64,000 bases of DNA. Source: Candidatus Alistipes merdigallinarum (GTDB lineage: Bacteria; Bacteroidota; Bacteroidia; Bacteroidales; Rikenellaceae). The DNA lies in assembly GCA_019119305.1 (NCBI GenBank), contig DWXH01000012.1, positions 47,330-111,329 of the forward strand, written 5' to 3'. The notes beneath the pieces are model-generated. The model worked only from the letters and a program-made list of their open reading frames with translations. It was not told the origin of the DNA and searched no databases. The position numbers were made by a program, and so were the translations under genes. Each line of letters starts with the position of its first letter. Positions within the stretch are counted from its first letter, which is position 1. This document shows, in pieces, positions 34,464 to 43,102 of this stretch.

Positions 34464-37400
34464 ATGAACAAACGATCTCTTTTAACGGCCGTCACAGCTC
34501 TGATGCTGATTTGCGGCACGGCACAGGGTCAATCGCTCGCGCCCGACAGCTTCGTGCGTCAACCGATGGACCGTATGGCCGCATGGAACTACTCGCTTGT
34601 CCGCACGTACGAGCTATCCCCTGTTTCGCGTCTGCTGACCTATGTACGTGAAAACTACGGCATCCAGTACACCGCACTCGCGCGTATCGTTCCGCAGATC
34701 GAAATCGACGGAAAAACCTATCCCGCCTCACAAGCCGAAAATATTCAGGTGGAAGACTTTCCCGGAGGCGTTATAGCCCAATTTACGTTGGGCGGCGTCC
34801 GAGTCGAAACCCGGTTTACTCCTCTATTGGCAGGTCAGGGAGAACCGACTCGGGTCGGAGCCGCAGTCTACCGCATCGAAACGACTCCGGCAACTCCCGT
34901 CCGACTGATCATAGGTGAATCCTACTGGCAGCGTTCGGCTTTCGAGGACATGAACAAATCGCCTTTTACACCTCTGGATGCACACGACAACCGGATCACC
35001 CGACAGGGAACGACCTATCTGATCCGCACGGCCGAACACGGAGCGATCACCGGCGTACGTACGAAAGCCGCCGTTACGGTCCGCAGCAACGGCAAAAAGG
35101 GAGAATTCATGGAGTGCTCACTCCCCAAAGGATCGGGAGAGCTTTTGCTTACGTTCGCCGAAGACCAGAACCAGGTACTCGAACTCTCGGAGATGAATCC
35201 GGACAAAGAGTTGGCCAACGTGGAGAGACACTACCGCGAATTACTGGCCAACCGGATCGAGACTCCGGACACCCTGCTCAATCAGGCTTTCACGTCGGCC
35301 CTGCTCACGCTGGAATACACATGGGTTCCCCCTTACGGATGGATGGAGTGTATCCACCACTGGACCTCGATGTGGCACATGCAGCAGACCGTTGCCGCCG
35401 AGTGGCTCGGACAAACCGACCGTTCCCGAATCACGACCCTGACACAAGGCGAACTGATCAATTCCGACGGATCGATTCCCCATTTGGCTCCCTTCGGTTT
35501 CACTCGCCGCGATTTCGGGGGGAGCAACCAATTCTGGGCATGGCAGGTACGCCACTATTGGAACTTCACGGCTGACGAATCTTTCGCAAAGACCACGGCA
35601 CCGCTGTTGGAGCGAGTCATCGGACAAACCTTCGAGGAATACGACAAAAACGACAACCTGCTGCTCGGCTGGGGGCTCCAGATCGGCAATCAGGAAGATT
35701 ACGTAGCTACGGCCGGAGACGGAACCACCCCATCGATCGAAGGAGTCAACATGATGAATACCCGTGCCGAGCTGGCTGCCGGTCTGGGAGACAGTTCGGA
35801 ATATTTACTCTGGAAAAGTCGGGCCGATGAAATCCGGAACAGATTACGCGAAAAGCTGTGGCAGAACGATCTGGGCCGTTTCGCCTATTTTGCCGACGAC
35901 ATCGGGAACCTCCGCAGGGACGGTCAGTACCACACCTACACCTATCCCGCCATATACGGCATTACGGACCTGCTGGACTCCTACACCTCGCTGCGCCACC
36001 TGGGCGACCGGCTGACCGACAGCACCGGGGCCGTCTACTGCTCCAACAATTTTCCCTACCATGCCGTCGGGACATGGGGTATGCAGGCCGGAGCGGCCCA
36101 ACAACCTTGGGCCAGCTGGGGATACGCCTCCATCGGCCTGCGCAACCGGGCTTGGGAACCGCTCCATGCCCTGGCCGGGTGGGTAATGGATGGCAACCAC
36201 AGGGGCTCGTGGCCCGAAGTCTCGAAAGAGGCGGTCCCCGCCTACTTCTCGGCTCCGGCCGGACTCTACGTCGCAGCCGTTGCCGAAGCGCTTTTCGGAC
36301 TGCAAATGCACAAACCCGACGGTTACATTTCGCTATCCCCGAATTTTCCCGACGCATGGCCCGACGCATCGCTCGATCTGAAAAACCACAAAGCCGCATT
36401 CCGTCGCAACGGCAACCGGCTTGAATACGACCTCCGGACAACCGACAAACTCGCCCGACGCATCCGCTGGTCGCTGCCTGTCTGCACCGATGTGAAGCTG
36501 ACCAACCACGGCCGCTCCGTTCCCGTGACGATTGAACCGGGAATCGAAGGTCTGTTCGCCGTGGCCGAGCTCCCGGCCGAGAATGAATCCCAAATCGTTC
36601 TGACTTATGAACCCGTCGCGTTCGAAGTATCTGCTCCGGGCTCGGTAGCCGAGGGGGACACGTTACGGGTTTCGGTTAACGGAGTCACATTACAGGGAGT
36701 GGAAGACCGTTGCGGACTGCTCGGCACGATCCGGATGGACGAAAACTCCGTCAAAACCTCTCTGAAAACCGAACTGCTCGCGCCCTATCGCCCGTTCGGA
36801 CCACTGGGTGAACTCAATTTCGGGCGACGGACCTTTTTCCTGATTTGTAGCACCGCACAGGGAGACGAGTTCTATGCCCCAGTGGATTTGACCGTATTGC
36901 CCCGCTTCGAAGCCCATCCGCAAAACGAACTGCAAACCACCACGGATAAAATCACCACCGACCTCCTGATCCGCAACAATACCGCCCAACCTTTGACGGG
37001 CGAAGCCGTACTCCGGGTTGGAGAAGGACAATTCCCGTTGGAAGTAAACATCGGCCCACGAGATGAACAGATACAGACCGTTGCGTTCGATGCGAGCGAC
37101 CTGAGCCTGTTCGCTCCGGGAAGCAACCGTGCACAACTGATCCTTCCCAACGGTGAATCCATCTCGTTGCAAATCGTTTTAGGACAAGCCCTCGCCGATG
37201 AGACCCTCAACCGGCACATCCGGGCCAATCTTGTACCGATATCGATCGACAGCCTGTTGCAAAGGCCCGACAAAGAGTGGCAAAACGTCCGAAAATACCA
37301 AGCCTTTTACCATCCGCCCTGGAACTCCTGTCCGCCTCCGATGCAGGCCATCGACACGACACAACCGTTAGAGATTCCGCAAATCCCGGGTCTCTCCTTC

Positions 37401-38417
37401 CAGATTCCCGGCCATCGGTTCGCAGCCCTGTCCAGCTCCGACGGGACACCCGTCATCCGCATTCCACTCGGCAACAAACACTATAAAAAACTCTACTTTT
37501 TAGTTGTGCCTCTGCTGGACAACGCCGACATGTTCTCGCATGTAGCCCGCGTCACGGTCAAAGATTCGGAAGGGGGAAGTGCATCCCGTTTGCTCAGTTT
37601 TCCGGGAGACCTCGACTGGTCGTGCCCGCCGAGCGCCGTAGGCCGTTTTGCCACCTCCATGCAAAATCGCCCGCTGCTCGTACCGACCCTTCCGCTACTT
37701 CCCGCCGACAGCGACGACCGGGTGCAGGGTGCTCCGCCCGCTTTCCCACAACCCGAGTTATGGAGCGGCAGCGCATCGGTTGTAACCCGTTCCGGCGTAT
37801 TCTCGGTTATCGAACTCGATCTGGAATGCAGCAGAGAGACACAATGGGTGGAACTCGAGACGCTGGATGACATTTCGGCATTGGGATTGGTCGCCGTAAC
37901 CGGTTATACGGCGGACAACATGGAACAACTGGAAGGCACTCCGTGGTTTCCTCCGGCACATCGGCTTCCCCCCGTAACGCTTTTCGATCTGGACACTCCC
38001 CAAGCTCTCGAAGGCTGGACCCTCAGCGGAGAGGCTTTCAGTGTCGCTCCTGTACCCGCTTTATTCAACGAATACACGTTGAATTCGCTTGCAAAAAATG
38101 GAGAAACGGCACAGGGCAAGGCCCTCTCGCCTGTTTTCCGGCTTCCGGAATGGTGCTCCCAGTTGAGATTCGATACACAAGGAGGAACCGCCATGAAAAA
38201 TGCGGCAGGCGAAGAGACACTCTGTATCCGCCTGTTGGACGCCGACACGGGAGAAGAGCTCTCCCTCTTGCTGGCCGCAGGAGTGCACTACCTTACCCCG
38301 AGACTGCTGGATGTCTCACGTTTCCACAACCGCAACCTGCGTTTGGAACTCGTAGACCTGAACGATAAAACCTCATACGCTTGGATCGGATTGAGACGCG
38401 TACGATTCGTTCCTTAA
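34464..38417 (+). CDS. Very large secreted six-hairpin glycosidase-like protein
   Basis: This 1317-residue protein has a signal peptide ending GTAQGQ. After an N-terminal beta-sandwich (about residues 25-265), an (alpha/alpha)6 barrel spans about 270-650, with WMECIHHWTSMWHMQQTVAAEW, DGSIPHLAPFG, NMMNTRAELAAGLGD, YPAIYGITD and NRAWEPLHALAGWVMDG, as in GH63/GH78/GH94-type clans. Acidic residues in this region could be catalytic, but I cannot assign a GH number. The last 600 residues are beta-rich, with Ig-like modules and a terminal carbohydrate-binding-like domain. It may belong to DUF4450-type proteins. It is monocistronic, diverging from the O-acetylation cluster, and may act on the same glycan. 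Confidence 0.75.
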   Translation: MNKRSLLTAVTALMLICGTAQGQSLAPDSFVRQPMDRMAAWNYSLVRTYELSPVSRLLTYVRENYGIQYTALARIVPQIEIDGKTYPASQAENIQVEDFPGGVIAQFTLGGVRVETRFTPLLAGQGEPTRVGAAVYRIETTPATPVRLIIGESYWQRSAFEDMNKSPFTPLDAHDNRITRQGTTYLIRTAEHGAITGVRTKAAVTVRSNGKKGEFMECSLPKGSGELLLTFAEDQNQVLELSEMNPDKELANVERHYRELLANRIETPDTLLNQAFTSALLTLEYTWVPPYGWMECIHHWTSMWHMQQTVAAEWLGQTDRSRITTLTQGELINSDGSIPHLAPFGFTRRDFGGSNQFWAWQVRHYWNFTADESFAKTTAPLLERVIGQTFEEYDKNDNLLLGWGLQIGNQEDYVATAGDGTTPSIEGVNMMNTRAELAAGLGDSSEYLLWKSRADEIRNRLREKLWQNDLGRFAYFADDIGNLRRDGQYHTYTYPAIYGITDLLDSYTSLRHLGDRLTDSTGAVYCSNNFPYHAVGTWGMQAGAAQQPWASWGYASIGLRNRAWEPLHALAGWVMDGNHRGSWPEVSKEAVPAYFSAPAGLYVAAVAEALFGLQMHKPDGYISLSPNFPDAWPDASLDLKNHKAAFRRNGNRLEYDLRTTDKLARRIRWSLPVCTDVKLTNHGRSVPVTIEPGIEGLFAVAELPAENESQIVLTYEPVAFEVSAPGSVAEGDTLRVSVNGVTLQGVEDRCGLLGTIRMDENSVKTSLKTELLAPYRPFGPLGELNFGRRTFFLICSTAQGDEFYAPVDLTVLPRFEAHPQNELQTTTDKITTDLLIRNNTAQPLTGEAVLRVGEGQFPLEVNIGPRDEQIQTVAFDASDLSLFAPGSNRAQLILPNGESISLQIVLGQALADETLNRHIRANLVPISIDSLLQRPDKEWQNVRKYQAFYHPPWNSCPPPMQAIDTTQPLEIPQIPGLSFQIPGHRFAALSSSDGTPVIRIPLGNKHYKKLYFLVVPLLDNADMFSHVARVTVKDSEGGSASRLLSFPGDLDWSCPPSAVGRFATSMQNRPLLVPTLPLLPADSDDRVQGAPPAFPQPELWSGSASVVTRSGVFSVIELDLECSRETQWVELETLDDISALGLVAVTGYTADNMEQLEGTPWFPPAHRLPPVTLFDLDTPQALEGWTLSGEAFSVAPVPALFNEYTLNSLAKNGETAQGKALSPVFRLPEWCSQLRFDTQGGTAMKNAAGEETLCIRLLDADTGEELSLLLAAGVHYLTPRLLDVSRFHNRNLRLELVDLNDKTSYAWIGLRRVRFVP

Positions 38418-38458
38418 ATGAGCACAGAAGACGAAAAGGTACAGCACGTTTTTTTAAC

Positions 38459-38497
38459 ATGAGAGGGAGGGATTCTGAAATCAGAATCCCTCCCTCA
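38459..38497 (+). terminator. Hairpin after the large glycosidase-like gene
   Basis: GAGGGAGGGATTCTGA and TCAGAATCCCTCCCTC pair perfectly around two A. A T run on the + side is short (ATCTATTGTTT), so termination is likely but imperfect. Confidence 0.75.
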
Positions 38498-38694
38498 TCT
38501 ATTGTTTGCTTCTGTGCCAAAACACCTTGCAAAAAACATACGCGAACAAACAGCATTCCGAAAAAAGCTGGCCCCTATATTACAATTAATTACATATCGA
38601 TCATCCTATTTTTCCGATATGCTTTTTTCGTCGAGACATCATGGCTTATGGTAAAATTTTCGGGAAAACATATTCGGTCCGCAACAGACGGCAC

Positions 38695-38724
38695 TTTGAA
38701 GTCGGAAATAAATCATTAAATTTG
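38695..38724 (+). promoter_or_regulatory. Promoter of the CorA-shaped membrane protein gene
   Basis: TTTG at 38695-38698, 18 bases, then TAAATTTG at 38717-38724, both exact boxes; the ATG at 38752 follows about 20 bases after the predicted start. Confidence 0.75.
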
Positions 38725-38751
38725 TAAAGAATCTTTAATTTTTGCAGGACG

Positions 38752-40329
38752 ATGAAGAATCTCAACTCTTGCGAAGGCGGTTTGGTCTACTCCAGTTTTT
38801 CGATTTTACAAATCCAGACATTTTGTACCGACCGTCTGACTCCGATCCGGATATCCTCTCCGACCACAACAGAGAATACGAGACAAGGATTCATCAATCG
38901 CGTTGTTGAAGGCAACATTGACGATCAGCTATTTACCCGTAAAGAACAAATTATCAATCGATACCGCCTCGAAGGATTCAACATCCGGATCGAAGTGAAT
39001 TATCACGAACATGGCGATGATGCCCCTCCGACGGTCTCCGTTCTCGAAGGATACGTCCACGTATGGGCCGCTGTCTTTTTCGACCGGACCGTCGAACTCT
39101 CCTACCGTTTTTTCGTTCCCGGTTCCCATGAGGTCGAAATCACCCGCTTTTGTACGATCGACCATCCGCTCAATACGGACCAGATGATCTTTTTTGCAGG
39201 GATCGTCCAACACGTCGAACATTGGATCTATAACAAAAAACTGGACCGTCAGGAGATCGACGGTTCACTCAAAAAGATCGAAATTTCAAATTTTCCACTG
39301 GATAGTGGCTCCAACTACCACCCGGAAGGTACCGGAGAGGGGGATTTGACCTTTGAAGAGGTACAACGCCGCTACCGAAACTACTTCGATAAAACGCCCG
39401 AAAACGGACTCCGGACTCCGGACCACCACTACGTTTACATCGACATTTGGGAGGATATCAATCACACGGACGGATTCGATCTGGAACATATCAGCGAAGC
39501 CGATGTCATCGAACATATCGAAACGGCACACCAAGCAGAACTGATCGGATTGATGAGCCTGTACCCGCGAGAGTGGCCCTACCGGATGAATTTAAGTTTC
39601 AACGACATATGCGGGAGCAACATCGCGATCGATGTCGACGACCTGGTGCTGGCCAACCAAAACATCAGTGTCGTATTCGGCACCTATGGACGTCGGGGTG
39701 ATGGTGCCGAAACCAACTGGCAAGAACATGTCCGCCGCCGTTCACGCTATCACGTCAGTTGGCCCGAATACCTCGTCCTGCTCGAAATCGTATTGGCCAA
39801 GAAACAGACAATCAACTTCGTCCTCGATAAATACATCAACAACTCGCTGAACCCAAGCAACACGAACATACGCGACTCGATCGAAAAGAATGCCCAGTGG
39901 TCGGTCGAATTGTCGCGTATCTTGCTGGAACTGGATTCGATACGCTATTTGCGCTACATGTCCCACAAACACATGTTCGACATGGTACAGAAAAACCTGA
40001 GAGTCGCCGAAGACGAACGACAACTCCAGACAATCATGCAACAAGTCGACAAATCGCTCGACAACGTGAATAACGTAGTCGAACTGCGGCATGCCGACGA
40101 TACAAAATACATCCTCTTTTTCATATCGATCGCATCGTTGTTCGGCGTTTTGCTCCAAAGCGAGGATGTACCGATCATCTCATTGGTATCCTATAAATTC
40201 GGAATCGGAGTTGCATTCGTTTTAGAATTGCTCACTGCGGCTATCATCGTAATCGGATTGAGCAGTTTCGGGCGAGCGACCATGCAATATTTCCGGCGTA
40301 AAAGAGAAGAAAAGAGAAAAATGAAATAA
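38752..40329 (+). CDS. Large cytoplasmic domain plus two C-terminal membrane helices; CorA-like shape, unknown function
   Basis: The 525-residue protein has no signal peptide. About 430 residues are soluble (beta/alpha region, then a long helical part from about 335 with KNLRVAEDERQLQTIMQQVDKSL). Two closely spaced membrane helices follow (about 450-470 and 480-505) and a basic tail RRKREEKRKMK. This order, a long helix then two helices at the end, recalls CorA/ZntB Mg2+ or Zn2+ channels, but the loop between the helices (QSEDVPIISLVSYK) lacks the GMN selectivity motif. It may be a CorA-derived non-transporting protein or unrelated. A GNAT gene follows 15 bases later. Confidence 0.6.
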   Translation: MKNLNSCEGGLVYSSFSILQIQTFCTDRLTPIRISSPTTTENTRQGFINRVVEGNIDDQLFTRKEQIINRYRLEGFNIRIEVNYHEHGDDAPPTVSVLEGYVHVWAAVFFDRTVELSYRFFVPGSHEVEITRFCTIDHPLNTDQMIFFAGIVQHVEHWIYNKKLDRQEIDGSLKKIEISNFPLDSGSNYHPEGTGEGDLTFEEVQRRYRNYFDKTPENGLRTPDHHYVYIDIWEDINHTDGFDLEHISEADVIEHIETAHQAELIGLMSLYPREWPYRMNLSFNDICGSNIAIDVDDLVLANQNISVVFGTYGRRGDGAETNWQEHVRRRSRYHVSWPEYLVLLEIVLAKKQTINFVLDKYINNSLNPSNTNIRDSIEKNAQWSVELSRILLELDSIRYLRYMSHKHMFDMVQKNLRVAEDERQLQTIMQQVDKSLDNVNNVVELRHADDTKYILFFISIASLFGVLLQSEDVPIISLVSYKFGIGVAFVLELLTAAIIVIGLSSFGRATMQYFRRKREEKRKMK

Positions 40330-40344
40330 TAAAAACCGAAATTT

Positions 40345-40836
40345 ATGATCCGACCATTCAACCTACAACAAGATAAGGAACGGTTATGCGACCTGTTCGC
40401 CACTCTGATCGAACACCACAAAGCGTACATCTCACACGGCGAGCTCCAGATGGGCATCGCCACGGATTCAAATACGTTGACCCCGAATTTCAAAGAGGTG
40501 TGGCACCAATATTTGGAGCGGCAATACACCGATCCCCAAACCTCGATACGAGTCTGGGAAACAGACGAAAACGGGACATTGGCGGGGTTCATCATCTTCG
40601 GAACACGCGACGACGGGGCCGCTCCCTATGGGGTCATCTACGACTTAGGGGTATTACCCGAATTTCGGGAAAAAGGGGCTGGCTCCCAATTGATCCGTAC
40701 AGCTCTCGACTGTTTCCGTGAACAAAGGGTAGAGTCCTGTTATCTCGAATCGGGAGTCAACAACCACTCGGCCCACCACTTTTTCGAACAGTTCGGATTC
40801 CGTCAGGTCTCCTGCGTCTTCCGCAATAAGTTATAG
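40345..40836 (+). CDS. GNAT-family N-acetyltransferase
   Basis: This 163-residue protein has the GNAT layout: N-terminal strand IRPFNLQQDKERLCDLF, an acetyl-CoA-binding motif near residue 108 (YDLGVLPEFREKGAGSQLIRTAL, with the pyrophosphate-binding loop REKGAG), and the C-terminal NHSAHHFFEQFGFRQV block near 138. GNAT enzymes acetylate amino groups on small molecules or proteins. It begins 15 bases after the CorA-shaped gene and is probably cotranscribed. Substrate unknown. Confidence 0.9.
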   Translation: MIRPFNLQQDKERLCDLFATLIEHHKAYISHGELQMGIATDSNTLTPNFKEVWHQYLERQYTDPQTSIRVWETDENGTLAGFIIFGTRDDGAAPYGVIYDLGVLPEFREKGAGSQLIRTALDCFREQRVESCYLESGVNNHSAHHFFEQFGFRQVSCVFRNKL

Positions 40837-40978
40837 CGACATTTCCCGAACCATATCCGGAAGGGTTAACGTCGGAATACCGAGGATACCGACAAAATCG
40901 GACTTTTCTTTCAGACACCGGTGTGTCCATGAGGTAAGGTCCGGAAATAAAATAACAAAGACTCATAACCCAAATATC

Positions 40979-41033
40979 CGAAAGGAGGGATCAGATACGG
41001 GGTCTCATTCCCGGATTTGATCCCTCCTTTCGT
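40979..41033 (+). terminator. Terminator after the GNAT gene
   Basis: CGAAAGGAGGGATCA pairs with TGATCCCTCCTTTCG; an inner CGGG/CCCG pairing extends the stem. Confidence 0.8.
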
Positions 41034-41114
41034 TACTTCTTCCACTCGTTAAACTACCTTCTCAATTTTTTTCACTTTCATCCGCATCATCCACATAATA
41101 TGCGCTGATTAGCA

Positions 41115-41146
41115 AAAAAGACGCTCCGGGTTTCGGAGCGTCTTTT
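41115..41146 (-). terminator. Terminator of the coiled-coil membrane protein gene
   Basis: AAAAGACGCTCCG pairs with CGGAGCGTCTTTT around a short GGTTT loop, with A and T tracts on both sides, so it can work on both strands. Confidence 0.88.
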
Positions 41147-41175
41147 ATCATATTTTCCCGGTAATTTACACCGAC

Positions 41176-42141
41176 TTATCTCAAATTGATTTCGGCCTGT
41201 CCAATCAGGTGCCCGTCCGTAAATATCTTCACCCGATAGGTACCGCTGGTAATTCCCGCACCGTAGTAGAAAATACTTACGCTCAAGTCCTGATTCTGGT
41301 AATCGACGGAACGGGTTGCCGAATAGACAATCTGATCGCCCTCATAGTCGAACATGGCGTTGCTCTGATTAGCCATAACAAACCCATCGGGACCTATAAT
41401 CTGTACATAAACATTCCTTTCTCCCGGAGTGGCCAGCTCATTGCCCACCAAAACGAGGTCGACACGCAGGCTCTCTGCTCTGTTGGCTCTCGACACCTCC
41501 CGGTCGGACTTATTCAAGGCAACCAAACGGATATCACGGGCCCGGATAACGGCGCCTTGCCGCACTTTTGTCGACAGCTCTTCCGATTTTTCCTCTGCCG
41601 ACTCGGCTCTCAACCGGTAATCAAGCAATTTCTTCCGGATCGAGCTGTTCTCCCCGACCAACTTCTTGTTGATCGTATTCAATGAGTCGATCTGACGGAT
41701 ATAACCCTCCATGATCTCGCGCATCATGTTCTTCTCCTTCTCGTATTGCCGGATCTTGGCATAACTCAATCGACGCTCCTTTTGCAAAGTCTCGATCAAC
41801 GAGTCGACTTTGAACCGCGCACTGTCGTACTGAACCGACAGCGTATCGTTCCAACTCTTCAAGGTATCGTAATCATTCCTCAAAGCGATCAACTGCCGGG
41901 TCAACGTATCACGCTCGATGGCGAAATCGTCGCGAATCTGCTTTACCTGCATGAAATAGATAGCAGAGAGGGCGGCCAGTATCACCGCCATGATGATAAT
42001 CATGATTTTCAGTCCTTTGACCTTCTTATTAGGACCTTCATCCCCGTAACCGTTCGGATCATAACCGTAATCCTGATTCTGGTCATACCCGTAGTTGCCG
42101 TAATTACGGTTGTTGTACGATTGCTGATTGTAGTCTTCCAT
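41176..42141 (-). CDS. Single-pass membrane protein with Tyr/Asn/Gly-rich head and coiled coil
   Basis: The 321-residue protein starts with a low-complexity tail (repeats like YGNYGYDQNQDYGYDPNGYG) of about 40 residues. One membrane helix (LKIMIIIMAVILAALSAIYFM, about 44-64) follows, then a long coiled coil (about 65-200) and a beta-rich C-terminal domain (about 215-321) with PGERNVYVQIIGPDGFVM and GTYRVKIFTDGHLIG. With no signal peptide it probably has a cytoplasmic head and periplasmic coiled coil and beta domain. I do not recognise a function. Its promoter was not identified; a strong terminator follows. Confidence 0.75.
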   Translation of the reverse strand: MEDYNQQSYNNRNYGNYGYDQNQDYGYDPNGYGDEGPNKKVKGLKIMIIIMAVILAALSAIYFMQVKQIRDDFAIERDTLTRQLIALRNDYDTLKSWNDTLSVQYDSARFKVDSLIETLQKERRLSYAKIRQYEKEKNMMREIMEGYIRQIDSLNTINKKLVGENSSIRKKLLDYRLRAESAEEKSEELSTKVRQGAVIRARDIRLVALNKSDREVSRANRAESLRVDLVLVGNELATPGERNVYVQIIGPDGFVMANQSNAMFDYEGDQIVYSATRSVDYQNQDLSVSIFYYGAGITSGTYRVKIFTDGHLIGQAEINLR

Positions 42142-42180
42142 ATTCTATGGCTTTCAAACTGATTATAGATGCAAATATAA

Positions 42181-43002
42181 TCAATTTATTTTGCTGTCAA
42201 GCGGGTAACGCAGATTTTTCCACTCGATCAACCGTGCCCGAATCGACCCTACCCGAATCGGAGATTCGACATAGATCGGTATTCTGTTTTTATCGTCCGA
42301 AACCCAAAGGGTAAATTCATCGCCATCTTCGAACGACTCCCCGGTCGACGTGGCCATCTGGCACCGGAATTTCAGAGTCCGGAATTTTCCGGTCCCACGA
42401 ATATGCTTGTTTTCCCTACCGAGAAAACGATATCCGATGGTACGGATCGTATCCTCCAGTACCAGTTTCATCGAACCAGAACCACCAGTAGCCTCAAGCT
42501 CCGAAATATCGGCACACCTCAGATTGAAAAACAGCGCCAGGGCATCGTAACTTCCCTCCGACAGATTCAGGCTCTTGTAGGTACTGTCTGGATTCTTGTG
42601 ATTCCGGTAGGCCGTATGTACTTTACCCTCCTCCCAATCATAATCGAAGCGGCTCGAATAGCGATATTTTCCCTCCCGCAATTCAGTCTTCAATTCAACC
42701 GGACGCAAGGTCACAGAATCGAGGGTGCTGGTATAGGTGTCGTTCAGATCAAAAAACCATTTATAGAACGGATAGGTCTTGCCATTCGCCTCTATCTTGT
42801 ACACGGGAGTTTCTTTCGAAGAGTTGAAGGTCGTATGAAACGACACTTCGGCGACATCCGTATTGACAAACGACACTTTGTAGCTTACGGCATAAACCAG
42901 TTTTTCGCCGTCACCGAAAGCCCGGTGTGAACCTACCTGAGCCGAAAGCGCCAGACAGGAGAGCGCAAATACGCCTATCATTAAAATCAGTATTTTTTTC
43001 AT
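42181..43002 (-). CDS. Secreted DUF3108-family protein
   Basis: The 273-residue product has a signal peptide ending ALSAQ and the DUF3108 pattern: GEKLVYAVSYKVSFVNTDVAEV near residue 33, FDLNDTYTSTLD near 90, YRSRFDYDWEEGKV-like block near 118 and VWVSDDKNRIPIYVESPIRVGSIRA near the end. DUF3108 proteins form a lipid-binding-like beta-barrel or cup and occur widely without a proven role, often near envelope genes. It is separated from the next - strand gene by about 40 bases and may be cotranscribed with it. Confidence 0.85.
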   Translation of the reverse strand: MKKILILMIGVFALSCLALSAQVGSHRAFGDGEKLVYAVSYKVSFVNTDVAEVSFHTTFNSSKETPVYKIEANGKTYPFYKWFFDLNDTYTSTLDSVTLRPVELKTELREGKYRYSSRFDYDWEEGKVHTAYRNHKNPDSTYKSLNLSEGSYDALALFFNLRCADISELEATGGSGSMKLVLEDTIRTIGYRFLGRENKHIRGTGKFRTLKFRCQMATSTGESFEDGDEFTLWVSDDKNRIPIYVESPIRVGSIRARLIEWKNLRYPLDSKIN

Positions 43003-43102
43003 AACTAAATGAACTGTTTCATTGGGTCGAGGTTAGATTCCGATATATATCGATACTCCGTTTTACGACGGATAAATATATAACGCAAAAACCGACGCAA
43101 AG

